The position numbers and the translations under genes were made by a program. A stretch of 8,905 nt of DNA. Source: DATKDF01 sp035512795. GTDB lineage: Bacteria > Acidobacteriota > Vicinamibacteria > Vicinamibacterales > SCN-69-37. Shown here one piece after another: positions 1 to 6,947 of the stretch. How positions within the stretch are numbered: the stretch's first letter is position 1; every line of letters begins with the position of its first letter. Location: NCBI GenBank assembly GCA_035512795.1, contig DATKDF010000109.1, forward strand, positions 1-8,905, in the 5' to 3' direction. The notes under the pieces are model-generated. The model saw nothing but the letters and a program-made list of their open reading frames with translations, ran no database searches and had not been told where the DNA came from.

Positions 1-777
1 ATGTCGTACTTTCCCGCGCAGGCCGACTACACGCTCGGACCCGAGCGGTACCTCGAGCAGATCCGGAGGATCCGGGACGCCGTGAACGTGCCCGTCATCG
101 GGTCGCTCAACGGCACGACGCCGGAAGGCTGGCTCGGATACGCTCAGCTCATCGAGCAGGCCGGCGCCAGGGCCCTGGAACTGAATTTCTACTACGTCGC
201 CACCGATCCCGACGAGACGAGCGGTGCGATCGAGCATCGGCTCGTCGAGATCGTCCGCAACATCCGTGGACGGGTGACGATCCCGATCGCGGTGAAGCTG
301 TCGCCGTTCTTCTCGTCGCTGCCGCACCTGGCCCGGGAGCTCGTGCACGCCGGCGCGGACGGGCTCGTGCTGTTCAACCGCTTCTACCAGCCCGACATCG
401 ATCCCGAGATGCTCGAGACGGTGCCGCGCCTGCACTTCTCGACGTCGGACGAACTGCTGCTGCGCGTGCGGTGGCTGGCGATCCTCCACGGACGCGTGCG
501 GGCATCGCTCGCCGCGACCGGCGGCGTGCACACGAGCCAGGACGCGCTCAAGGCCATCATGGCCGGGGCGAGTGCGGTCCAGATGGTGGCCGCGCTCCTT
601 CAACACGGACCGAAGCACCTCGCAGTCGTGCGGCGCGAACTGCAGCACTGGCTCGAGGAGTGCGAGTACGACTCGCTCCGCCAGGCGCTCGGCAGCATGA
701 GCCTCGAACGCAGTCCCGACCCGGAAGCCTTCGAGCGCGGCAACTACGTGCGCGCGCTGCAGAGTTGGCGGCCATGA
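1..777 (+). CDS. Dihydroorotate dehydrogenase-like flavoprotein (5'-truncated)
   Basis: C-terminal 258 residues of a TIM-barrel, probably FMN-dependent, oxidoreductase of the DHODH-like group. The ATG at base 1 is probably internal: relatives run to about 330 residues and carry some 70 more before the SYFP segment, so the true start lies left of the window. Visible elements are ELNFYY (residues 60-65) at the strand where class 1 DHODH has ELNLSC, the AVKLSPFF strand with Lys99 in the usual FMN-contacting position, FNRFYQPDID, and the phosphate-binding ATGGV loop (Gly174-Gly175) followed by AGASAVQM. The class 1A catalytic cysteine position is Tyr65, so true pyrimidine synthesis is doubtful and the substrate is unknown. 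In other genomes such proteins often sit beside pyruvate:ferredoxin oxidoreductase (nifJ); that cannot be checked here. The stop overlaps the next start (ATGA, 774-777), indicating translational coupling with the radical SAM gene. Family assignment is firm, function is not. Confidence 0.88.
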   Translation: MSYFPAQADYTLGPERYLEQIRRIRDAVNVPVIGSLNGTTPEGWLGYAQLIEQAGARALELNFYYVATDPDETSGAIEHRLVEIVRNIRGRVTIPIAVKLSPFFSSLPHLARELVHAGADGLVLFNRFYQPDIDPEMLETVPRLHFSTSDELLLRVRWLAILHGRVRASLAATGGVHTSQDALKAIMAGASAVQMVAALLQHGPKHLAVVRRELQHWLEECEYDSLRQALGSMSLERSPDPEAFERGNYVRALQSWRP

Positions 778-2927
778 GGACCCACACCGGATCTGAGCTG
801 GCAGGAGGATCGGCGAGCGATCGCGGCGACGCGCTGACCGTCGTGCTCGTCCGGCCGACGCGATACGACGAGGACGGCTACGTCGTGCGGCACTGGTTCG
901 GGACCCTGCCGAGCAACACGCTCAGCTGCCTGAACGGCCTCACCGAGGACGCGGTGACGAGCGGCGCGCTGGGTTCGATCGCCGTGAAGGTGCTGGCCTT
1001 CGACGAAGCGGTCGATCGCGTCGATCCCCGGACGCTCGGCCGGACGCTGCGCCGTTCGGGCACACGCGTGCTCGTGGCCCTCGCCGGCGTCCAGACCAAC
1101 CAGTTTCCCCGGGCCTGCGACCTCGCGCGGCAATTCATGGCCGAAGGGTTCGCCGTGATGATCGGCGGGTTCCACGTGAGCGGGTCGACGGCCACGGCTC
1201 ACGCAATCACGCCCGAGTGCCAGGCGGCCATCGACGAGGGCGTCACGCTCGTCCTCGGCGAAGTCGAGGACCACTGGACGACGCTGCTGCAGGATGCCGC
1301 GGCGGGCCAGTTGAAGCCGCTGTACGACTACCTGGCGACCCCGCCGGACCTTCGGGCCAAGCCCCTGCCGAAGGTGTCGCTCCGGCTGCAGCGGAAGTTC
1401 GCGGTGCGCGGCTACGGCACGATCGACGCCGGTCGCGGCTGCCCCTTCACGTGCTCGTTCTGCACCATCATCAACGTGCAGGGCCGGACGATGCGCAGCC
1501 GCGGCGCGGCGCACATCATCGACCACATCCGGGCGCACTACCGCATCGACGGCCGCCCCGGCATCAATCACTACTTCTTCACCGACGACAACTTCTCGCG
1601 CAACCCGGAATGGGAGGCCATCTTCGACGGCCTGATCGCGTTGCGCGAGCGCGAGGGCATGGCCATCGACTTCATGATGCAGGTCGACACACTGGCCCCG
1701 CGCATTCCCCGGTTCGTCGAGAAGGCTGCGCGGGCCGGATGCGTGCAGGTGTTCATCGGCATGGAGTCGCTCCGCGACGACAACCTCAAGGCCGCCAGCA
1801 AGCGCCAGAACAAGGTCGAGGGCTATCGCGACCTGATCGCGGCCTGGCACGAAGCGGGCGTCCTCTGTCACGTCGGCTTCATCATCGGGTTCCCGCACGA
1901 CACCCGCGAGCGCATCGCAGAGGACGTGCGGACCCTCCGCGACGAGCTGCTCGTGGACCAGGCGTCGTTCTTCGTCCTCACGCCCCTGCCCGGTTCCCGC
2001 GACCACCGCGAGGCCGCTGACGCCGGCGTGCCGATGGATCCGGACTACAACAACTTCGACTCGTTCCGGGTCGTCACGCCGCATCCCCTGATGTCGGATG
2101 CCGACTGGATGCAGGCGTATCACGACGCGTGGACGTCGTTCTACTCGTTCGAGCACATGCGCAAGGCCCTGCTGCGGCAGAACCCGCACACCTACTGGGG
2201 CATGCTCAAGTGCTTTCTCTGGTATCGCGCGTCGATGGTCGAGGGGACGCATCCGATGGTGACGGGCTTCGTCCGCCTCAAGGACCGCCGGTCGCGACGG
2301 CCCGGGTTACCCATCGAGAGCCGCTTCCGGTTCCTGCGCCGCCGCGTGCGCGACCTGGTCGGCCTGACGGCCGGCTATGCCCGGCTGGTTCTCGAGATGC
2401 AGGAACTGTGGCTCGCGACCCGCATTCGCCGGGAGGAGTACGCGTTTGTCGGCGACCTCCGCGCGCTCAAGACGACCGCGACCACCGCGCTCGACGTCAA
2501 GACCGGGTGGAGCCGGCTGCATGCCGCCCTTGCAGCGCGGATGGACGACCTCTGCACGACGGCCGAGGCGCCGGCCGCGCGCGCCAGCGCGGCGATGGTC
2601 GCCCGCTTCGAGGCGCTCCGGCAGGCGCTCGGCGTGCGGGCCGACGAACTGGCCCGCGCCGCCGCCGCGTGCGAGGTGCGCGTGCCGAGCCTGCCCCCCC
2701 TGCGGCCGCGATCCGTGGTCAGCCGGCTGGCCGGTCGCCTCAACGTCTTCGGCGCGCCCAGCCTCGAGTCACGCCGGGCGCTCACGTCGTACTGGGAATC
2801 GGCGTGGCCCCATCTGCGGCACCTGCGCGTCTGGCGGATCAACCCCTTCGCGCTTGCCTGGAACGGCGCGCGCGACCTCAAGAACACGGTCGTCTTCTTC
2901 ACCGTGATGACCCGCGAGCGTTACTGA
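774..2927 (+). CDS. B12-binding-type radical SAM protein with long C-terminal extension
   Basis: 717 residues, probably cytoplasmic. Residues about 20-190 form a Rossmann-like B12-binding-type domain: a TVVLVRPTRY strand, then the typical MIGGFHVSG at about 129-137. The DxHxxG cobalamin-histidine motif is not visible, which is common in this superfamily. The radical SAM core (about 215-440) has the canonical cluster motif CPFTCSFC (Cys223, Cys227, Cys230), FFTDDNF (Asp271-Asp272), IGMES (Glu331) and GFIIGFP, followed by LTPLPGSRDH. It should therefore bind a [4Fe-4S] cluster and cleave S-adenosylmethionine; the substrate is unknown. About 235 further residues (480-717) are basic, mostly helical-looking and match no domain I recognise. 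ATG 774 is chosen because it overlaps the upstream stop and sits just before the first strand; there is no strong Shine-Dalgarno site, as expected for coupled translation. An electron-transfer or substrate link with the upstream flavoprotein is inference. It is not assignable to a named hopanoid or cofactor enzyme. Confidence 0.9.
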   Translation: MRTHTGSELAGGSASDRGDALTVVLVRPTRYDEDGYVVRHWFGTLPSNTLSCLNGLTEDAVTSGALGSIAVKVLAFDEAVDRVDPRTLGRTLRRSGTRVLVALAGVQTNQFPRACDLARQFMAEGFAVMIGGFHVSGSTATAHAITPECQAAIDEGVTLVLGEVEDHWTTLLQDAAAGQLKPLYDYLATPPDLRAKPLPKVSLRLQRKFAVRGYGTIDAGRGCPFTCSFCTIINVQGRTMRSRGAAHIIDHIRAHYRIDGRPGINHYFFTDDNFSRNPEWEAIFDGLIALREREGMAIDFMMQVDTLAPRIPRFVEKAARAGCVQVFIGMESLRDDNLKAASKRQNKVEGYRDLIAAWHEAGVLCHVGFIIGFPHDTRERIAEDVRTLRDELLVDQASFFVLTPLPGSRDHREAADAGVPMDPDYNNFDSFRVVTPHPLMSDADWMQAYHDAWTSFYSFEHMRKALLRQNPHTYWGMLKCFLWYRASMVEGTHPMVTGFVRLKDRRSRRPGLPIESRFRFLRRRVRDLVGLTAGYARLVLEMQELWLATRIRREEYAFVGDLRALKTTATTALDVKTGWSRLHAALAARMDDLCTTAEAPAARASAAMVARFEALRQALGVRADELARAAAACEVRVPSLPPLRPRSVVSRLAGRLNVFGAPSLESRRALTSYWESAWPHLRHLRVWRINPFALAWNGARDLKNTVVFFTVMTRERY

Positions 2928-2943
2928 CGCGCTCTCACCAGCC

Positions 2944-2949
2944 AAGGAG
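2944..2949 (+). promoter_or_regulatory. Shine-Dalgarno site that decides the start of the CocE/NonD hydrolase
   Basis: AAGGAG in the 32-bp gap after the radical SAM gene. It lies 10 nt before an in-frame TTG at 2960 but 25 nt before the first in-frame ATG at 2975, so the spacing favours TTG as initiator. The choice also adds an arginine before the hydrophobic stretch, as expected for a signal-peptide n-region. Confidence 0.6.
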
Positions 2950-2959
2950 CGAACAGCCG

Positions 2960-4759
2960 TTGCGGCAGAGTGGAATGGTCCTGGGTCTCCTGGCGGCAGC
3001 CGGTCTGCTGCTCTCGGCCGATTTGCCCGCCCGGCAGTCGGTGCGGGTCGACAAGAACCTCGCGGCCCGCATGCGTGACGGCGTCGCCCTGCGGGCCGAC
3101 GTGTATCGGCCCGACGCGCCCGGTCGCCGCCCGGTGCTGCTGCAACGCACGCCGTACTCCAAGAACGCCGGGGCCGCGGCCGTCGAGGGCTTCCGTGCCC
3201 TGGCGGCGCGCGGCTACGTCGTCATCGTGCAGGACACGCGCGGTCGCTACACGTCGGACGGGGTCGCCCGGCCGCATGACGAGGCCGAGGACGGCTACGA
3301 CACGATCGCGTGGGCGCGGTCGCTCCCGTACGCCGATGGGCGCGTCGGCATGTGGGGCGGCAGCTATCTGGCGACCACCCAGCTGCTGGCCGCGACGCTA
3401 CAGCCCGAGGGCCTCGTTGCGCTCTTTCCATCGTCTTCGTACGCCAGTCGGTACGACATGGTGTTCCAGGGCGGCGCGTTCTATCTGGGCGACGGCCTGT
3501 CGTGGAATCTCGGGCAGGCCATGGACGTCCGGCGGCGCCTGCTGACGCCGGGCCTCGACCGGGACGGGCCGATTGGTCTCGATGCCGACACCCGCCGCGC
3601 CCTGAACGAGCGCTGGCTGTGGCACGTGCCGCTTGCCACGATGGACGCGATGGACCTGCACCGGTTCGCGCCGGGCTACCGGCAGATGCTCGACCATCCG
3701 GACTACGACGCGTTCTGGGAGACGTTCGACATCGCGGCCCGCCACGATCGGTTTCAGGTGCCGGCGTTCCACATCACGGGGTGGTACGACACCCTGCTCG
3801 CGGGCACGCTCGCCAACTTCACCGGGCTTCGCGCGCGCGCCGCCACCGATACCGCGCGCCGACATCAGCGACTGATCGTCGGGCCCTGGACGCACGCGCG
3901 GCCGACGCTCGAGAACACGCGCATTGGTGACGTGGACTTCGGGCCCGAGGCCGGGCTGGCCGTCGATCGGCTGCGCGACAGCTGGTTCGACTACTGGCTG
4001 CCGGCCGGCGGGGACCGCACACGCGGCGCCTACGATCCGGACACGACCGCCCCGGTGCGCCTCTTCGTCATGGGCGAGAATGTCTGGCGCGACGAACAGG
4101 AGTGGCCGCTCGCGCGCGCCCGTGAGACGACGTTCTACCTGCGCAGTGACGGCCGCGCGAACACGCGCGGCGGTGACGGCACGCTCAACACGCGCGCGCC
4201 CGGCGAAGAGGCGCCGGACCGGTTCACCTACGACCCGTGGCACCCCGTGCCGACCGGCGCGGCGGGTGGATACTCGCGCCGTCCGTCGGACCAGCGAGCG
4301 GTCGAGGACCGGTCTGACGTCCTCGTCTACACGAGCGCGCCGCTCACATCCGATCTGGAAGTGACCGGGCCACTCCGCGTCACGCTCTGGATTGCCTCGT
4401 CGGCGCCCGACACCGACTTCACCGCGACGCTCGTCGACGTCCATCCGGACGGCACGGCACGGGCCCTGAACGACGGCATCCTCCGGGTGCGCTACCGCCA
4501 CAGCCGGACGACGCCGGCCCTGCTCACGCCGGGCGCGCCCACCGAGATCACCATCGACCTCGGCGCGACGAGCAACCTGTTCCGCGCCGGGCACCGAATC
4601 CGGCTTCACGTGTCGAGCAGTAATTTCCCGCGGTTCGATCGCAACCCGAACACCGGCGGGATCTTCGGCCGCGACGGGGAGATCGGCCGGGCCGACCAGA
4701 CGGTCTTCCATGACGCGGCCCGCCCGTCGCGTCTCATCCTCCCGGTGATTCCACGATGA
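2960..4759 (+). CDS. Exported CocE/NonD-family alpha/beta hydrolase (peptidase S15-like)
   Basis: 599 residues from TTG 2960 (594 from ATG 2975), close to the length of cocaine esterase CocE. An N-terminal signal peptide is visible: MRQSG, then a hydrophobic run VLGLLAAAGLLLSA, with cleavage likely near LPA-RQ (about residue 24). The S15-type catalytic domain follows. Tyr66 in RTPYSKN is the likely oxyanion-hole tyrosine, Ser135 in WGGSYLAT the nucleophile, Asp277 in GWYDTLLAGT and His312 in GPWTHARP the other triad members. The Ser-Asp spacing of 142 equals that in CocE (117 to 259). A helical cap lies between, and the last 250 or so residues form the jelly-roll domain of X-Pro dipeptidyl-peptidases and CocE. 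Known family activities are ester, amide and acyl-peptide hydrolysis; the substrate here cannot be read. The stop overlaps the start of the M28 peptidase (ATGA), so the two are probably made together and both act outside the inner membrane. Confidence is high for family, moderate for the TTG start. Confidence 0.9.
   Translation: MRQSGMVLGLLAAAGLLLSADLPARQSVRVDKNLAARMRDGVALRADVYRPDAPGRRPVLLQRTPYSKNAGAAAVEGFRALAARGYVVIVQDTRGRYTSDGVARPHDEAEDGYDTIAWARSLPYADGRVGMWGGSYLATTQLLAATLQPEGLVALFPSSSYASRYDMVFQGGAFYLGDGLSWNLGQAMDVRRRLLTPGLDRDGPIGLDADTRRALNERWLWHVPLATMDAMDLHRFAPGYRQMLDHPDYDAFWETFDIAARHDRFQVPAFHITGWYDTLLAGTLANFTGLRARAATDTARRHQRLIVGPWTHARPTLENTRIGDVDFGPEAGLAVDRLRDSWFDYWLPAGGDRTRGAYDPDTTAPVRLFVMGENVWRDEQEWPLARARETTFYLRSDGRANTRGGDGTLNTRAPGEEAPDRFTYDPWHPVPTGAAGGYSRRPSDQRAVEDRSDVLVYTSAPLTSDLEVTGPLRVTLWIASSAPDTDFTATLVDVHPDGTARALNDGILRVRYRHSRTTPALLTPGAPTEITIDLGATSNLFRAGHRIRLHVSSSNFPRFDRNPNTGGIFGRDGEIGRADQTVFHDAARPSRLILPVIPR
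4744..4748 (+). promoter_or_regulatory. Partial Shine-Dalgarno site for the M28 peptidase
   Basis: GGTGA inside the last codons of the hydrolase gene, 7 nt before ATG 4756. It matches the 3' part of the consensus AGGAGGTGA and supports this start together with the ATGA overlap and the lipoprotein signal that begins there. Confidence 0.4.
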
Positions 4760-6888
4760 CCAGATGTCTTGTCGCCCTCACGGTCGTGCTCGCGGCCGGG
4801 TGCTCGTCCGAGCCGCCTGGGCCGTCACTGCTCGGCTTCGGCCCGGCCCAGGCCGCGTACGAGCGCGAAGCCGAAGCGCAGTTCAAGGCTGCGGTGTCGA
4901 TTGAGGCGATGGCCAACATCCACCGGCGTGTGACGGCCCGGCCGCATGTCGCCGGAAGCGCGGGTTCGATGGAGGTCGCAGGCACGGTCCGGCAGGCACT
5001 CGCCGAGGCCGGGCTCGACACCGAGGTGCACGACTATCACGTACTGCTGTCGACGCCGCGCTCGGTGTCTGTGCGCATCACCGCCCCGCGGCCGCAGGCC
5101 CTCGTCGTCACCGAACCGGCGTCGCCCGAGGATCCCGACTCGGCTCACGCCGAGCTGGACCCCGGCTACATCGCCTACTCGGCATCGGGCGCGGTCAGCG
5201 GGCCCGTCGTCTACGTGAACTACGGACTGCCGCCCGACTACGTCGCGCTCGAAGCCGCCGGCGTCGACGTCACGGGCAAGATCGTGCTGGCCCGCTACGC
5301 GCGCAGCCACCGGGCGGTGAAGGTCCACACGGCCGAGACGCACGGCGCACGGGGCATCCTCATCTACAGCGATCCGGCCGACGACGGGCAGGCGCGTGGG
5401 GCCACGTGGCCTGACGGGCCGTGGCGGGCAGACTTCCAGATCCAGCGCGGCAACGCGAAGTACAACTGGTTCTGGCACGGCGATCCCCTGTCGCCTGGTT
5501 TCGCGGCGGCGGCCGAGACCCCGGTGCTGGCCGAGGCCGCCGTGCCGACGCTGCCCCGGATTCCCGCCGTGCCACTCGCGTGGAAGGAGGCCGAGAAGAT
5601 TCTGCGGCAACTGGGCGGACCGGCCGTGCCGGAGGGCTTTCAGGGCGGCCTGCCGTTTCCGTACAGGCTGGGCCCGGGGCCGGTCACGGTGTCGCTGGAC
5701 GTGCGCATGGATCAGCGCCGGCGGCCGGTGCGGAACGTGATTGGCCGCATCACCGGCCGCGACCCGGATCGCTGGGTGATGCTCGGCACGCATCACGATG
5801 CGTGGTCGTTCGGCGGGATGGATCCGGGCAGTGGTCTGTCGACGGTGTTCGAGGTCGCGCGCGGTCTGGCGGCGCTCACCCGCACGGGCTGGGTGCCCGA
5901 ACGCTCCATCGTCTTCGCCTTCTGGGACGCGGAGGAGTTCGGGTTGATTGGCTCGACGGAGTACGCCGAGGCGTTTGCGGCCGAGCTGCGGGCGAAGGCC
6001 GTGACATACATCAACACGGATCTTTACATGCGCGGGCGGTTTGATGGCGGCGGCACACCGTCGCTCCGCGACTTCCTGGTCGAAGTGACCCGGGACGTGG
6101 CGGCGTTCGAAGGGAGCGGCAGTGTCTACGACGGCTGGCGTGCCGACGCGCTCGGGCGGCTGCCCGCGGGTGAACGACCGGCCGACGAGGCCGGTTTCGA
6201 AGTCGAGCTGGCCGCACTCGGGAGCGGCGCCGACTTCGTCGCGTTCCAGGACTTCCTGGGGCTGCCGACGCTGCAGATGGAGTTCGACTTCGAAGGCAGC
6301 TATGGCGCCTATCACTCGAACTACGACACGCGCACGTACGTCGAGCGCTGGAGCGATCCGGGTTTCGTCGTGGGCCGGACGCTCGTGCAGGTGATCGGTC
6401 TGTCGGTGATGCGCCTGGCCTCGGCGCCGGTCCTGCCATTCCGGTACGCGTTCTACGCCCGGACCGTCGATCGGTTCCTCGAAGCGGCGCCGGCCTGGGC
6501 GGTTGACCCGGCTGGTGGCACCGTCGTGCGTGTCGATCTCGCCGAAGCGCGCCGCCTGGCACAGGCGATTGCCGGGCGCGCCGACGCGCTCGAACGGCAG
6601 ATCGATGCCGGCCTCGCCGGCGGGTCGATCGAGCCGGCGCGGCAGCGCGCGCTCAACGACGGCCTTGCGCGGCTGGAACAGACGCTGCTCGACGAGAGCG
6701 AACCGGCCGACCGGCGCTGGTACCGTCACGTCATTTACGGGTGGAACATCTACTCGCTCTATGCCGGGCAGCCGCTGCCCGGCCTGGCCGGGGCCGTCCG
6801 GCTGCGCGATCAGGCCGCGGTCGATCGCGAAGTGGCGCGGATCGAGGCGGCGCTCGCGCGCATGCTCGCGGCGATCGAGCGGCTGTAG
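4756..6888 (+). CDS. M28B metallopeptidase lipoprotein, glutamate carboxypeptidase II-like
   Basis: 710 residues. A lipoprotein signal sits at the N-terminus: MTRCLVALTVVLAAGC, lipobox LAAGC with Cys16 the likely lipidated residue, so the protein should be membrane-anchored outside the cytoplasm. Domain order follows human GCPII/PSMA: protease-associated domain (about 120-300), M28 catalytic domain (about 325-540) and transferrin-receptor-type dimerisation domain (about 590-705, ending with HVIYGWNIYSLYAG and LPGL). The two-zinc site is complete: His346 (GTHHDAW), Asp356 (GMDPGSG), catalytic Glu393 and ligand Glu394 (WDAEEFG), Asp422 (INTDL) and His520 (GAYHSNYDT). Spacing matches GCPII His377, Asp387, Glu424/425 and Asp453 exactly, and His553 within two residues. 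The pocket that holds a C-terminal glutamate in GCPII is largely replaced (Ala492, Gln507, Glu509, Leu668), so the enzyme is probably an exopeptidase of other specificity. The gene is coupled to the upstream hydrolase by a 4-bp overlap. Family is very secure, substrate unknown. Confidence 0.94.
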   Translation: MTRCLVALTVVLAAGCSSEPPGPSLLGFGPAQAAYEREAEAQFKAAVSIEAMANIHRRVTARPHVAGSAGSMEVAGTVRQALAEAGLDTEVHDYHVLLSTPRSVSVRITAPRPQALVVTEPASPEDPDSAHAELDPGYIAYSASGAVSGPVVYVNYGLPPDYVALEAAGVDVTGKIVLARYARSHRAVKVHTAETHGARGILIYSDPADDGQARGATWPDGPWRADFQIQRGNAKYNWFWHGDPLSPGFAAAAETPVLAEAAVPTLPRIPAVPLAWKEAEKILRQLGGPAVPEGFQGGLPFPYRLGPGPVTVSLDVRMDQRRRPVRNVIGRITGRDPDRWVMLGTHHDAWSFGGMDPGSGLSTVFEVARGLAALTRTGWVPERSIVFAFWDAEEFGLIGSTEYAEAFAAELRAKAVTYINTDLYMRGRFDGGGTPSLRDFLVEVTRDVAAFEGSGSVYDGWRADALGRLPAGERPADEAGFEVELAALGSGADFVAFQDFLGLPTLQMEFDFEGSYGAYHSNYDTRTYVERWSDPGFVVGRTLVQVIGLSVMRLASAPVLPFRYAFYARTVDRFLEAAPAWAVDPAGGTVVRVDLAEARRLAQAIAGRADALERQIDAGLAGGSIEPARQRALNDGLARLEQTLLDESEPADRRWYRHVIYGWNIYSLYAGQPLPGLAGAVRLRDQAAVDREVARIEAALARMLAAIERL

Positions 6889-6901
6889 CGCGGATCCGAC
6901 C

Positions 6902-6914
6902 GGCGGTGCCCGCC
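6902..6914. terminator. Small GC hairpin after the M28 gene (weak terminator candidate)
   Basis: GGCGG-TGC-CCGCC forms a perfect 5-bp stem 14 bp after the M28 stop codon. There is no following T run, so at most it is a weak or factor-assisted terminator, or an element of the next gene's upstream region. Similar short GC palindromes arise by chance in such DNA. Confidence 0.25.
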
Positions 6915-6925
6915 CCTGAATACGG

Positions 6926-6931
6926 TAGACT
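6926..6931 (+). promoter_or_regulatory. Putative -10 box of the Nramp-like gene
   Basis: TAGACT in the context ACGGTAGACTGCG fits the TANNNT -10 pattern and lies in the only AT-richer spot of the 59-bp gap. The transcript would begin near 6938, about 10 nt before ATG 6948. No Shine-Dalgarno site is visible in that interval and no convincing -35 element is seen. A similar box, GCGGTAAGATGCC, precedes the next gene. Confidence 0.4.
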
Positions 6932-6947
6932 GCGCACCGATTCCGAC

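Noticed and set aside
1..3. ATG at base 1 as a true start of the first gene
   Set aside because: The protein begins in the middle of the family's barrel; about 70 N-terminal residues are missing, so the gene is cut by the window edge.
471..773. The radical SAM frame is open for 101 codons upstream of ATG 774
   Set aside because: It overlaps the DHODH-like gene in another frame and the translation is Arg/Ala-rich without B12-domain features; the ATGA junction is the natural start.
803..808. A perfect AGGAGG inside the start of the radical SAM gene
   Set aside because: No ATG, GTG or TTG lies at suitable distance; the nearest in-frame GTG is at 843, within the first domain strand. It encodes Gly-Gly as part of the N-terminus.
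2129..2959. The open frame of the hydrolase extends about 277 codons upstream into the radical SAM gene
   Set aside because: This part overlaps secure coding sequence in another frame, is low-complexity Arg/Ala/Pro-rich, and would place the signal peptide in the middle of the protein.
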